Assembly: GCF_016862095.1 (NCBI RefSeq)
Contig: NZ_BOMH01000077.1
Coordinates: forward strand, 1-64,000
DNA: 64,000 nucleotides
From: Actinoplanes cyaneus
GTDB taxonomy: Bacteria > Actinomycetota > Actinomycetes > Mycobacteriales > Micromonosporaceae
Reading direction: 5' to 3'
The position numbers were made by a program, and so were the translations under genes. Numbering within the stretch: the first letter of the stretch is position 1; every line of letters starts with the position of its first letter. Shown piece after piece: positions 7,657-16,307 of this stretch. Under the pieces are notes generated by a model. That model made no database searches. It was not told the DNA's origin and saw only the letters and a list, made by a program, of their open reading frames with translations.

Positions 7657-9323
7657 ATCCGGAAGCGCGCCACGACCTCGCGCAACTCGCCGGCGATCTG
7701 GGTGAGCTCGGACATCGACGCGTCCGCCTCACCCAGGGCGGACGTGGTGGCGTGCGCCGCGCTGGCCACCGCGTTGATGTTGCCGGCGATGTTCGTGCTG
7801 CCGCTGGCCGCCTCGCCGATGCTGCGGCTCATCTCGTTGGTGGTGGCGGTCTGCTCCTCCACCGCCGACGCGATCGTCACCTGGTAGTCGTTGATCTCCG
7901 AGATGATCCGGGAGATCTCCTGGATCGCGGTCACCGCGTTCTCGGTGTCGGCCTGGATCGCCTGCACCCGCTGGGCGATGTCCTCGGTGGCCTTCGCGGT
8001 CTCCTGAGCCAGGTCCTTGACCTCGGTCGCGACCACGGCGAAGCCCTTGCCGGCCTCGCCCGCCCGGGCCGCCTCGATCGTCGCGTTGAGCGCCAGCAGG
8101 TTCGTCTGCTCGGCGATCGAGGTGATCGTCTTGACCACGTCGCCGATCTCCGCGGAGGAGGCGCCCAGCTTGGCGACCGTGTCGTTGGTGGCCTGGGCAA
8201 CCCCGACCGCGCTCGCCGCCACCTGCGCGGCGCTGCTCGCGTTCTCCGAGATCTCCCGGATGGACGCGCCCATCTCGTCACTGCCGGCCGCGACCGACTG
8301 CACGCTGGCGGAAACCTCGCCGGCCGTGCCCGCCACCATGCCGGCCTGCTCGGCGGCCTCGCGTGCCTCGGCGTCCAGCCGGGTGGTGATGCTGCTGAGC
8401 CGTTCGGTGACCGAGCCGAGCGTGCCGGCGTCGTGGGTGAGCTGCCGGACCGTGGTCTGCAGGCCCTCGCGCGCCCGGTTCACCGCCTGCGCCATCTGGC
8501 CCAGCTCGTCGCGGGAACGCACCTCGGCGGGCACCGTCAGATCGCCGTCGGCCACCGCGCGCAGCGCCGACGAGACCGTCTCGAGCTGACGCCGGATCAG
8601 CCGGGCCACGCCGAACCCGACGAACGCCGCCACCACGAACCCGATCACCAGGCCGGCCAGGGTGATCCAGCGGGACCGCTGGTACGCCCGCTCGCCCTCG
8701 GCGGTCATCGCGTCCGCGTCCGACTCCTCGGCCTTCTGCAGCTCGCTCAGCGCACCGTTGATGCCGTCCTCGGCCTCGTTGAAGGCGGGCAGGATCTGGG
8801 CCTCGGTCGGCATCTCGAAACCGGACGGCGGCGTCTTGCCGAAAATGATCACGTCGCGCAGCGCCCGGTACCGCGTCATCGCCGTGGTGAACGAGTCGAG
8901 CCGCTCCAGCCGGTCCCGGGCCCCGGAGTCGGTGGCGATCGTCCGGTAGGCGGCGACCGACGTGTCGATCTGCTTGTCGGCGTCGGCCGCGCCGGTCACG
9001 CCCAGCCGGTAGAGCTCGCTGTTCTTCTGGCCCTGGGCGGAGGCGACGAGCAGCATGCCGCGGAACATGGTGGTCATGCCCTCACGCATGTTCGAGACCT
9101 GCTCCATGCTGTCCACGTGGTGGCGTTTCATGATGCCCAGGTCATCGCTGAGCTGAGCCATCCGGCTGAGCGACACGATGGTCACGACCAGCGCGACCAC
9201 GGCGACACAGGCAGCGGTGATCGTGCTCTTGATCAGCAGGCTGCGGTCGCCGAGCACACGCTCCAGCAGGCCACGCGAGGCCGCGGGCACGGTCCGCCCG
9301 GTGGCGCTGGTCTCCGGCTGCAT
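7653..9323 (-). CDS. Methyl-accepting chemotaxis protein
   Basis: A 556-residue transmembrane receptor. Membrane segment 1 is near residues 29-50, followed by a four-helix-bundle-like extracytoplasmic sensor, segment 2 near 220-242 (ITLAGLVIGFVVAAFVGFGV), HAMP (about 243-295), and a long coiled-coil signalling domain ending near 556. The tip contains the conserved ITSIAEQTNLLALNATIEAA and GKGFAVVATEVKDLA motifs that contact CheA and CheW. The start at 9323 is preceded by AGGGAGGGC; a start nine codons earlier has a poorer site. The ligand is unknown. A second receptor of the same type is at the right edge. Confidence 0.93.
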   Translation of the reverse strand: MQPETSATGRTVPAASRGLLERVLGDRSLLIKSTITAACVAVVALVVTIVSLSRMAQLSDDLGIMKRHHVDSMEQVSNMREGMTTMFRGMLLVASAQGQKNSELYRLGVTGAADADKQIDTSVAAYRTIATDSGARDRLERLDSFTTAMTRYRALRDVIIFGKTPPSGFEMPTEAQILPAFNEAEDGINGALSELQKAEESDADAMTAEGERAYQRSRWITLAGLVIGFVVAAFVGFGVARLIRRQLETVSSALRAVADGDLTVPAEVRSRDELGQMAQAVNRAREGLQTTVRQLTHDAGTLGSVTERLSSITTRLDAEAREAAEQAGMVAGTAGEVSASVQSVAAGSDEMGASIREISENASSAAQVAASAVGVAQATNDTVAKLGASSAEIGDVVKTITSIAEQTNLLALNATIEAARAGEAGKGFAVVATEVKDLAQETAKATEDIAQRVQAIQADTENAVTAIQEISRIISEINDYQVTIASAVEEQTATTNEMSRSIGEAASGSTNIAGNINAVASAAHATTSALGEADASMSELTQIAGELREVVARFRI

Positions 9324-9433
9324 TCTGCCCTCCCTGATGGCAGGACCCACTCTAGAAGCCGTCTCATGTCTTTTCGGCGGTATCGCCCAAGTCGTGCTGG
9401 GAGATGCGCGTCCCCGGCCGGTAGGCTGCCGGG

Positions 9434-10909
9434 ATGGGCGACGAGGAGGTGGTCCGCGAGCTGCTCGCCGCCGTGCCCGCCGGTTGCACCTGGCTGGTTC
9501 CGATCACCGGTGACGACGGCCTGATCGCCGACTTCCGGGTCGCCGCGACGAGCGACCAGATCCGCGACATCTACGGCCGGGGCGCGCAGCGCGTCGACAG
9601 CCGGCTCCTCGAGCTCTACCCGTCGCTGGCCGGCGGGCCGCTGTGGAATCTCTACCTGCAGGTCATGGCCACCGGCAAGCCCGACCGGATGGAGGAGTTC
9701 CGCTACGACGACTCCCACTTCGAGATCAGTGTCCACCCGGTGCTCGGTGGCCTGCTCGTCTGGTGGACCCGGGTCGACGAGCACCGCCGCCGGATGGAGC
9801 GCACCGAGCTGCTCGGCAGCCTCGGCTGGGCCGAATACGAGCTGGTCAGCGGCCAGTCCGAGTGGTCACCGGGGATGTATCGGATCTTCGCCCGCGACCC
9901 TGCCGACGGGCCGCTGTCCCGCACCGGCCAGGCTGCCGCCATCCTCCCGGAGGACCGGGGAATCGCCGAGGCGGCCTGGCAGACCCTCGACGTCGGCGCC
10001 ACCTCGGACGTGACCGTCCGGTTCCTCATCGACGGCCGGGTCAAACACCTGCGGATCCTCTCCGACCTGTCCCGCGACGGGACCGGCCGGCCGGTGAAGA
10101 TCTACGCCGTGGTGCAGGATGTGACCGCCCGCATCGCCACCCGCACCGAGATCGAACGGCTCAGCGACCAGGTCCGCCTCGGCGAGCTGACCGCGCTCGC
10201 CGAGCACCGCCTCGCCCGCCAGCTCCAGCAGATGATCCAGCCGGTGCCGGCCGGTTCGTTCGAGTTGGACGGTCTCCAGGCGATGGTCAGCTACCTGCCC
10301 GCGGAGAGTGCCCTGCAGGTCGGCGGCGACTGGTACCACGCGCAGACCCTCCCGGACGGTCGCGTCGCCCTGGCCGTCGGCGACGTCGCCGGCCACGGCA
10401 TGGAAGCCGCCAACGGCATGGCCCACCTGCGGTTCGCGCTGGTGGCGTGGCTGTCGGCCGGGATCCGCGACCCCGGGCTCCTGCTCCGGCACCTGAACCG
10501 GCTCTGCGCCCAGCTCGGCATCACCGGGACAGCGGTGGTCGGCGTCTACGACCCGGACACCCGCGAGCTGCCCTGGGCCCGCGCCGGGCACATGGCCCCG
10601 CTGCTCGGCCGCTCCGGCCGCAGCATCGAGCTCGACCGGCCGCCGGGCCTGCTGCTCGGCGCCGACGCCGACACCGACTTCCCCGTCGCCAGCGCCCGGC
10701 TGCACCCCGGCGACCTGATCCTCTTCTACACCGACGGTTTGGTCGAACGCCGCGGCGACGTCACCCGGCGCGGCGCGGAGGTCCGCGACCACCTCAGCGC
10801 CGTGTCGGCCGCCCCCGGGCCGGACCCGCTGCCGACGATCCACCGGCTGCTGCACGCGCCGAGCCCCGACGACGACACCTGCACGCTGGCGGTCCACGTC
10901 AGAACCTAG
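9434..10909 (+). CDS. PAS-containing SpoIIE-type PP2C phosphatase
   Basis: A 491-residue soluble phosphatase. The first 240 residues look like two PAS-type sensor modules (second near 120-235, ending KIYAVVQDVTARI), then a short coiled coil (about 236-265), then a SpoIIE/RsbU PP2C domain. Metal-binding motifs are GGDWYHA, GDVAGHGMEAA, LFYTDGLVE and the C-terminal PDDDTCTLAV. Such enzymes dephosphorylate STAS anti-anti-sigma factors; a STAS protein and an RsbW-like kinase lie about 1 kb away on the other strand, so they may form one partner switch. The ribosome site before ATG 9434 is weak. Confidence 0.9.
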   Translation: MGDEEVVRELLAAVPAGCTWLVPITGDDGLIADFRVAATSDQIRDIYGRGAQRVDSRLLELYPSLAGGPLWNLYLQVMATGKPDRMEEFRYDDSHFEISVHPVLGGLLVWWTRVDEHRRRMERTELLGSLGWAEYELVSGQSEWSPGMYRIFARDPADGPLSRTGQAAAILPEDRGIAEAAWQTLDVGATSDVTVRFLIDGRVKHLRILSDLSRDGTGRPVKIYAVVQDVTARIATRTEIERLSDQVRLGELTALAEHRLARQLQQMIQPVPAGSFELDGLQAMVSYLPAESALQVGGDWYHAQTLPDGRVALAVGDVAGHGMEAANGMAHLRFALVAWLSAGIRDPGLLLRHLNRLCAQLGITGTAVVGVYDPDTRELPWARAGHMAPLLGRSGRSIELDRPPGLLLGADADTDFPVASARLHPGDLILFYTDGLVERRGDVTRRGAEVRDHLSAVSAAPGPDPLPTIHRLLHAPSPDDDTCTLAVHVRT

Positions 10910-11036
10910 AAGATCTTCGCGGTCCCCTCTTCGCTGTGGTCACTCTGGGCTGCTCCCGCGGGGACCCTTGCGGGCCTCGCAGGCCGCTGGCGCGGCCAGA
11001 ACGCGAAGCCCTCCAGGGCGATCTCCGTGGGTGGTG
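10910..11036. repeat. Dispersed ~127-bp element, copy 1 (possible structured RNA)
   Basis: This stretch, starting right after the phosphatase stop, is about 80% identical by eye to 59834-59960. Shared parts are AAGATCTT, GTCCCCTCT, GCTGCTCCCGCGGGGACCC, the hairpin GGCCGC-TGGC-GCGGCC (10982-10997) and CCCTCCAGGGC. In copy 2 the hairpin reads GGGCGC-TGGC-GCGCCC, a compensatory pair change. GTCCCC (10922) can also pair with GGGGAC (10960-10965). Function unknown. Confidence 0.7.
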
Positions 11037-11561
11037 ACGCTCACCCCGAAAACCCGTGCCGGTCGACGCCGGTGCTCGCGTCGGCCCGCCCAGGCCCGTT
11101 CGTGATCCTGCTCGGCCCGGCGACGCCGGTGGTACTGCTCGGCTCGGCCACGCCGGTGCTACTGCTCGGCCCGGCGACGCCGGTGCTCCGGCGGCTGGTC
11201 CGGCCGGTCGGGGCGGTGCTCACGACGTACGGCGAAGGCATTCTGATCTGGATCTTGGTCGTGAGCCTGTCGGCTGGCGCTGGTGGTCGGTCCGGGCCCT
11301 GTTCTCGACCGTGGGTGCCAGCTCTCCGGTGTCGGCTGGTGCTGAGGGCTGGTGTGGGGCTTGTTCTCGACCGTGAGTGCCAGCCGGGTGGCTGCTTGGC
11401 CGAGGGCTGGGCCGCGAAGGAGGTGGCCGGCGAGCACGGCAGGGCGTGGCGCCGGGGAGTGACCGGCGGCCGGGTGGGTGGATCGCTCGCTGGCGGGGCG
11501 GACCGCTCACTGGCGGGCGGAAGGCTCGCCGGGCGGGTGGATCGTTTGCTGAGTGGATCGC
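11037..11561. repeat. Gene-free stretch with 27-bp tandem and other repeats
   Basis: No convincing gene. Three 27-bp units (11108-11134, 11135-11161, 11162-11188) share CTGCTCGG...GACGCCGGT. A direct repeat TTCTCGACCGTG-GTGCCAGC occurs near 11302 and 11364. Short GGTGGATCGCTC-type repeats fill 11470-11565 up to the stop of the RsbW-like gene. Open frames here are low-complexity. Confidence 0.75.
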
Positions 11562-11966
11562 TCAGAGGTTCAGGCAGATCCTGACCAGCGTCCCACCCGG
11601 AACCGCGCTCGTGTAGACCGCGTCGCAAACCCGTTCCACGATGGCCAGCCCCCGCCCGCGGATGGCCTCGGCCGCCGGCATGGCCCGGCCGAAGGGTCGC
11701 GGCCCGCCGCCGTCCACCACATCGCAGATGAGCCGGCCGTTCTCCGCCCACACCCGGATGTGGCCGCCTCCACCGGTGTGCTGCAGCGTGTTGGTGGTCA
11801 GCTCGCTCACCGCCAGCGTGAGCAGGTCCACCCGGGCCGCCGGCAACCCCAGCGCCCGGGCCCGGTCGGCGACGAAGACGCGGACGGTGCGCAGGTCGTC
11901 GGGCTCGGTGTACGTCATCCCGTCGGTGTCCGTCATCCCGTCGGTGCCGGTCGGCTGCTCAGGCAT
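11562..11966 (-). CDS. RsbW-like anti-sigma serine kinase (HATPase)
   Basis: A 134-residue GHKL ATPase of the anti-sigma regulatory class. The N box is LLTLAVSELTTNTLQHTGGG, the G1-like motif CDVVDGGGP, and the G2-like motif GRGLAIVERV. Such proteins bind a sigma factor or phosphorylate a STAS antagonist. The first 8 bp overlap the end of the STAS gene upstream, which fits a partner-switching pair translated together. A repeat MTDTDGMTYT near the N-terminus leaves the exact start uncertain; starts at residues 11 or 17 are possible. Confidence 0.88.
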   Translation of the reverse strand: MPEQPTGTDGMTDTDGMTYTEPDDLRTVRVFVADRARALGLPAARVDLLTLAVSELTTNTLQHTGGGGHIRVWAENGRLICDVVDGGGPRPFGRAMPAAEAIRGRGLAIVERVCDAVYTSAVPGGTLVRICLNL

Positions 11967-12288
11967 GGCGACGCTCCTCCGCCGGCGCTTTGAGCAGGGT
12001 GTCCAGCCCGGTCAGCTCGAGGACGGCAGCGACGGGCCCGGTGGCGTTGCGCACATACAGCTTGCCGCCGCGACCCTGAGCCGCGTGGTACGCCGTGACG
12101 AGGGCGTGCACGCCGGTGGAGTCGAGGAAGCCGACCGCCGCCACGTCCACGAAGACGGCGCCGGACCGGCTGACCGCGTCGAGCAGCGCGGCGGTCATCC
12201 GGTCACGGGCCGGGAGGTCACAGTCACCGGAGAGGAAAACGGTGGCGCGACCGGGCTCCACGGCTGTCCTCGCCTCGAAGCTCGTCAT
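11959..12288 (-). CDS. STAS-domain anti-anti-sigma factor
   Basis: A 109-residue STAS protein of the SpoIIAA/RsbV type. The phosphorylatable Ser lies in AVGFLDSTGVHALVTAY. Dephosphorylated STAS protein binds the partner kinase and frees the sigma factor; the SpoIIE phosphatase at 9434 is a candidate activator. The ATG at 12288 matches the usual family start (MTSFEARTAVEPG); a longer form from 12336 would add 16 basic residues. It overlaps the downstream kinase gene by 8 bp. Confidence 0.88.
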   Translation of the reverse strand: MTSFEARTAVEPGRATVFLSGDCDLPARDRMTAALLDAVSRSGAVFVDVAAVGFLDSTGVHALVTAYHAAQGRGGKLYVRNATGPVAAVLELTGLDTLLKAPAEERRHA

Positions 12289-12392
12289 CGACCGTCGTAC
12301 CTTTCCCCGCCGCGGGAAGTCTGCCCGGCCCATCATGACACCCGGCGGCCCGGAGCGCGCCTACCGGAGTCAACCCTGACCGGAAAGGAACA

Positions 12393-12424
12393 CGCGCGGG
12401 CCCGGTCCAGCCGGTGCCCGCGCG
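12393..12424 (-). terminator. Hairpin downstream of glutamine synthetase
   Basis: CGCGCGGGC (12393-12401) pairs with GCCCGCGCG (12416-12424), a 9-bp GC stem with a 14-nt loop, 16 bp past the glnII stop. There is no U run, as is usual for actinomycete terminators. Confidence 0.6.
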
Positions 12425-12439
12425 CATCCGCTACGGGGG

Positions 12440-13447
12440 TCAGGCCTGGGCCAGGGCCTCGCAGCAGGTGTCGATCAGCAGGCGGGTGACGACGTACGGG
12501 TCGACGTTCGCGTTCGGGCGGCGGTCCTCGATGTAACCCTTGCCGTCCTTCTCGACCTGCCACGGGATGCGCACCGACGCGCCGCGGTCCGACACGCCGT
12601 AGCTGTACTCGGTCCACGGGGCGGTCTCGTGCAGGCCGGTGAGGCGCTGGTCGATGCCGGCGCCGTAGCCGTCCACGTGCTCCTGGCGCCGCTTGCCCAG
12701 CGACTCGGCCGCCGTGATGATCGCGTCGTAGCTCTCGCGCATCGCCTTGGTGGAGAAGTTGGTGTGCGCGCCGGCGCCGTTCCAGTCGCCCTTGACCGGC
12801 TTCGGGTCGAGGGTGGCGGAGACGCCGTGGTCCTCGGCGATGCGGTAGAGCAGCCAGCGGGCGACCCACAGCTCGTCGGCCACCTGCGGCGCGGCGACCG
12901 GGCCGATCTGGAACTCCCACTGACCGGGCATGACCTCGGCGTTGATGCCGGACAGGTTCAGGCCGGCGGCGAGGCACGCGTCCATGTGCTCCTCGACGAT
13001 CTCGCGGCCGAAGACCTCGTCGGCGCCGACGCCGCAGTAGTAGCCACCCTGCGGGGCGGGGTAGCCGCCGCCGACCGGGAAGCCGAGCGGCCGGCCGTCC
13101 TTGAAGAACGTGTACTCCTGCTCGATGCCGAAGATCGGCTCCTGGCCGGCGTACTTCTCGGCGCTCGCGACGCAGGCGGCGCGGGTGTTGGTCGGGTGCG
13201 GGGTGCCGTCGATCAGCTCGACCTCGCACAGCACGATGATGTTGTTGCCGCCGCGGATCGGGTCCGGACAGGTGAACACCGGGCGCAGCACGCAGTCCGA
13301 CTTGTCACCGGGCGCCTGGTTGGTGCTGGAACCGTCGAAGCCCCAGATCGGGGGCTCCGCGCCGTCGGCCAGGATCTTGGTCTTCGACCGCAGCTTGGCG
13401 GTGGGCTGGGTTCCGTCGACCCACAGGTACTCGGCCTTGACAGCCAT
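12440..13447 (-). CDS. glnII: Glutamine synthetase, type II
   Basis: A 335-residue enzyme making glutamine from glutamate, ammonia and ATP. It is the short eukaryote-like GSII form (about 340 residues), not the dodecameric GSI of about 470. Motifs include WGFDGSSTNQAPG near the N-terminus, FGIEQEYTFF (metal-binding Glu), and KGDWNGAGAHTNFS. GSII lacks the adenylylated Tyr of GSI, so control is mainly transcriptional; in Streptomyces glnII is a GlnR target, and a weak GlnR-like site lies about 130 bp upstream. Monocistronic: a hairpin follows and a separate LysR gene lies upstream. Confidence 0.95.
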   Translation of the reverse strand: MAVKAEYLWVDGTQPTAKLRSKTKILADGAEPPIWGFDGSSTNQAPGDKSDCVLRPVFTCPDPIRGGNNIIVLCEVELIDGTPHPTNTRAACVASAEKYAGQEPIFGIEQEYTFFKDGRPLGFPVGGGYPAPQGGYYCGVGADEVFGREIVEEHMDACLAAGLNLSGINAEVMPGQWEFQIGPVAAPQVADELWVARWLLYRIAEDHGVSATLDPKPVKGDWNGAGAHTNFSTKAMRESYDAIITAAESLGKRRQEHVDGYGAGIDQRLTGLHETAPWTEYSYGVSDRGASVRIPWQVEKDGKGYIEDRRPNANVDPYVVTRLLIDTCCEALAQA

Positions 13448-13574
13448 TCACTTCTCCTCAGACGAATCACGTCGCCGGTTGGCGGTGCCGGACGACCCTG
13501 GCGCGGCGCGAGGAGGCTAACGGCCCAACATCAAATCCATGTTTCCGATCCCGAACAGCGGACGAGTGATCCTG

Positions 13575-13590
13575 GTAACCCATAGGTCAC
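13575..13590 (-). promoter_or_regulatory. Possible GlnR site upstream of glnII
   Basis: On the minus strand GTGAC-N6-GTTAC resembles the gTnAC half-sites with 6-bp spacing recognised by GlnR. It lies about 130 bp from the glnII start and overlaps the last codons of the LysR gene. No second GAAAC half-site in register was found, so this is tentative. Confidence 0.25.
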
Positions 13591-14453
13591 CATTGCTTGC
13601 CGCTGAGGAGCAGAGCGGCCCGCGCGGCGGCGACGTGTGGCGCGTCCCGCCCGGCCGCGCGGGTGGCCAGGTAGAGCGTGTTGATCGGCGGGTCCGCGGT
13701 CGGCAGCACCTCGGCCAGCACACCGCCGGCGAGGTCCTCGGCGACCAGGTAACGCGGCAGGACGGTGACGCCGATGCCCGCGATCGCGGCGGTGCGCAAC
13801 GCCCGCAGATCCGGCACCACCAGGACGGCCCGCTTCGGTGGCGGTTGCCCGAGGACATGACGCCACCATCGCCGGATGATGGGCAATTCCTCGGCGTACG
13901 ACATCAGCGGCGCCCGTGACAGATCGGTGACCGGCATCAGGGCCGGGGCGGCGACCAGTACGAACTCCTCGTCGCAGAGCGGCTCCGCGTGCAGCCCGGC
14001 CCGGCGCGGCCGGATCGCCGACACCACCAGGTCGAGCCGGCCCTGGCCGAGCTCGGCGAGCAGGTCGTCGGCGAGCCCGAGCCGGACCCGGACGGCGACC
14101 CCGGCGGCGATCGTCCCGGCGAGCGCGGGCACCACGCGCTCGGTCATCAGCTCGGCGGGCCCGCCCAGGTGCAGGGTCCGGCCGGCCGGATCACGCGGGT
14201 CCCGCAGGCCGGTGGCGACCCCGGCCAGGGCGTCCATCGGGCCGTCGAGCCGGCGTGCCAGGTCGTCGGCGGCCGCGGTCGGGGTGACGCCGCGCGCCCC
14301 GCGCACGAAGAGCGGGTGACCCAGCTCGCTCTCCAGCGCCCGCACCTGCGCGGTGACCGTCGGCTGGGACAGCCCGAGCATCTCGGCGGCCCTGGTCAGG
14401 GTGCCGGCGCGGTGGACCGCGAGGAACGTGTGCAGCAGGTCGAGACTCACCAT
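13587..14453 (-). CDS. LysR-family transcriptional regulator
   Basis: A 288-residue LTTR. The N-terminal winged helix-turn-helix (about 1-60) includes LLHTFLAVHRAGTLTRAAEMLGLSQPTVTAQVRALE; the rest is the effector-binding domain. The start at 14453 (MVSLDLLHTF) is the usual family start; upstream in-frame Met codons add a basic tail without similarity. It is divergent from a DJ-1-like gene with a 104-bp gap that holds a perfect palindrome right at the regulator start, so it probably represses itself and controls the neighbour. The ligand is unknown. Confidence 0.92.
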   Translation of the reverse strand: MVSLDLLHTFLAVHRAGTLTRAAEMLGLSQPTVTAQVRALESELGHPLFVRGARGVTPTAAADDLARRLDGPMDALAGVATGLRDPRDPAGRTLHLGGPAELMTERVVPALAGTIAAGVAVRVRLGLADDLLAELGQGRLDLVVSAIRPRRAGLHAEPLCDEEFVLVAAPALMPVTDLSRAPLMSYAEELPIIRRWWRHVLGQPPPKRAVLVVPDLRALRTAAIAGIGVTVLPRYLVAEDLAGGVLAEVLPTADPPINTLYLATRAAGRDAPHVAAARAALLLSGKQW

Positions 14454-14454
14454 G

Positions 14455-14472
14455 CCATAGATTTTCCTATGG
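14455..14472. promoter_or_regulatory. LysR operator: CCATAG-N6-CTATGG
   Basis: A perfect 6-6-6 inverted repeat one base upstream of the LysR start codon and 85 bp before the divergent DJ-1-like gene. It has the T-N11-A form of LTTR boxes, and its place fits autorepression. Confidence 0.7.
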
Positions 14473-14557
14473 CTGGGTGCCGCTCGTCCTGTTGGTCGCC
14501 GATGGCTGCTCCGAGGCATCGTCTACGGCGACACACCGACGACGAAAGGGCATCGAC

Positions 14558-15235
14558 ATGGCGAGGATTCTGATCGGCCTGACCAGCCACGGCGACCTGG
14601 GTGGGCTGCGCCCGACCGGTTACTACCTGCCCGAGGCCGCGCACCCGTGGCACGTGTTCACCTCCGCCGGGCACGAGGTCGAGTTCGCCAGCGTGGCCGG
14701 GGGCGAGCCGCCGGTCGACGGCGTGGACCTGACCGACCCGATCCAGCAGGCGTTCACCGGCGACGCGGCCGTGCAGGCGAAGGTGACGAGCACGCCCCGC
14801 TTCGCCGATCTGGACCCCGGTGCGTACGACGCGGTGCTGTTCGCCGGTGGCCACGGCGCGATGTGGGACTTCCCGTCCGACGAGGGGCTGATCCGGTTCG
14901 GCCGGGGCGTCTACGAGCAGGGCGGCGTGGTGGCCGCGGTCTGCCACGGGCCGGCCGCGCTGGTCGGGCTGACGCTGTCGGACGGCACGCCGATCGTCGC
15001 CGGCAAGCGGGTCGCCGGGTTCACCGACAGCGAGGAGGCCGCGGCCGGGCTGACCGAGGTGGTGCCGTTCCTGCTGCAGAGCACCCTGGAGAAGCTGGGC
15101 GGCAAGCACTCCGGCGCGGCCGACTGGCAGCCGCACGTGGTCACCGACGGGCGCCTGGTGACCGGGCAGAACCCGGCGTCGTCCACCGGAGTGGCGCAGG
15201 AAGTGCTGAAGGTGCTGTCCACATCGAAGCGTTAG
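14558..15235 (+). CDS. Type 1 glutamine amidotransferase-like protein (DJ-1/PfpI, Hsp31-like)
   Basis: A 225-residue protein of the DJ-1/PfpI superfamily. The nucleophile elbow AAVCHGPAAL gives Cys129 followed by His130. The long N-terminal part with PEAAHPWHVFTSAGHEVEFASVAGGEPPVDG matches the Hsp31/YDR533C branch, whose members detoxify glyoxals or act as chaperones. The ATG at 14558 follows GAAAGGG; an upstream in-frame ATG lacks similarity. It is probably controlled by the divergent LysR gene. The exact activity (glyoxalase III, deglycase or chaperone) cannot be decided from the sequence. Confidence 0.88.
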   Translation: MARILIGLTSHGDLGGLRPTGYYLPEAAHPWHVFTSAGHEVEFASVAGGEPPVDGVDLTDPIQQAFTGDAAVQAKVTSTPRFADLDPGAYDAVLFAGGHGAMWDFPSDEGLIRFGRGVYEQGGVVAAVCHGPAALVGLTLSDGTPIVAGKRVAGFTDSEEAAAGLTEVVPFLLQSTLEKLGGKHSGAADWQPHVVTDGRLVTGQNPASSTGVAQEVLKVLSTSKR

Positions 15236-15249
15236 GCCCATAATGTGAC

Positions 15250-15279
15250 GGGCCCCACAGCCTTGCCCGGGCGGGGCCC
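15250..15279 (+). terminator. Terminator after the DJ-1-like gene
   Basis: GGGCCCC (15250-15256) pairs with GGGGCCC (15273-15279), 14 bp past the stop, with a GC-rich loop of 16 nt. Confidence 0.6.
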
Positions 15280-15321
15280 ACCAATGACGATCGGGGGAAG
15301 CAGGGCAGAGGAGGCGGCGCC

Positions 15322-16197
15322 GTGCACACCCAGAGGATCGTTGTCGGCTACGACGGCTCGCTCGAAGCCCGCAAGGCGGCGCGCTGGGCACTCGACGAGG
15401 CGGAGCGCAGCGGCATGCCGGTCGAGCTGGTCTACGCCTACGAGTGGCCCAGCTACGTCCCGGCCGCCGCGATGATGCCGGCCGCCGCGGTCTACCCCGA
15501 CCTCGACACCGACCTGGCCGTCGCCGACATGCTCGGCCAGGCCGTGGACACCGCGTCGTGCACCCACCCCGGCGTACGGGTGGCGGCGCGGGTCGAACAC
15601 TCCACCGCCGCTGTCGCGCTGATCCAGCGGGCCGCCGACGCCGGCCTGGTCGTGCTCGGCGGCCGCCGCCCCACCGGCGTACGCGCCTGGCTCGGCTCGA
15701 CCAGTGACTCGGTCAGCGCGCACTCCCGCTGCCCGGTCGTCGTCGTCCGGGGCGAGCCACGGGTCACCGACCCGGTGGTGGCCGGAGTGGACGGGAGCGA
15801 GGCGGCCGGGCTCGTGCTCGGGTTCGCGTTCGAGCAGGCCGCGGTCCGGGGCGTGGCGGTCCGCGCGGTGCACGGGTGGTCGCCGCCGGACGGGCGTGAC
15901 CTGCTCTGCGACACGAACCTGCGCGCGGTCGGCGAGGAACGCGGCCGTCTCGAGGCGATGGTCGGCTGCTGGCGGCGCCGTTACCCCGGGGTGCCGGTGA
16001 GCGCCGAGGTCGTGGTCGGCTCGCCGGGCGAGGTGCTCGCGCAGGCGGCCGCAGGGGCGCAGCTCGTGGTGGCCGGGGCCCGGTCCCGCGGTGCTCTGCG
16101 CGCGGTGCTGCGGCCGTCGGTCGGGCGTCACCTGCTGCACCGGGCGCGCTGCACGGTCGCGCTCGTCACCCGAGCCCGTACCGTGATCCGTTTCTGA
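15322..16197 (+). CDS. Universal stress protein, tandem Usp domains
   Basis: A 291-residue cytosolic protein with two UspA domains (about 1-143 and 150-288). Each starts with a beta-strand and Asp motif (IVVGYDGS, VVAGVDGS) and the first ends with the nucleotide-binding pattern GSTSDSVSAHSRCPVVVV (G-x9-G[ST] class). In actinomycetes tandem Usp proteins bind ATP and belong to hypoxia or dormancy responses. The start is GTG at 15322, preceded by GAGGAGG. The second domain is less conserved (GARSRGALRAVLRPSVGRHLLHRARC). Monocistronic, followed by a long palindrome. Confidence 0.92.
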   Translation: MHTQRIVVGYDGSLEARKAARWALDEAERSGMPVELVYAYEWPSYVPAAAMMPAAAVYPDLDTDLAVADMLGQAVDTASCTHPGVRVAARVEHSTAAVALIQRAADAGLVVLGGRRPTGVRAWLGSTSDSVSAHSRCPVVVVRGEPRVTDPVVAGVDGSEAAGLVLGFAFEQAAVRGVAVRAVHGWSPPDGRDLLCDTNLRAVGEERGRLEAMVGCWRRRYPGVPVSAEVVVGSPGEVLAQAAAGAQLVVAGARSRGALRAVLRPSVGRHLLHRARCTVALVTRARTVIRF

Positions 16198-16307
16198 TCT
16201 CGCCCTCAGCACCGGCCGGGAGTGTGACTCGCGGCCGAGGCGTGCGCCGGGACCGGCTGACGTCAAGCCCGTGCCGGGGAGGCCGGGGCGGGCCGGCGGC
16301 GGCTCCC

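Noticed and set aside
9373..9378. Flagellar-sigma (FliA-type) promoter before the chemoreceptor gene
   Set aside because: A GCCGAA-like -10 element is present on the minus strand, but no CTCA-like -35 element was found at the expected 15-17-bp spacing.
11041..11751. Minus-strand frame through the repeat region
   Set aside because: Ser/Pro/Arg low-complexity sequence created by tandem repeats, and it overlaps the clear RsbW-like gene in another frame.
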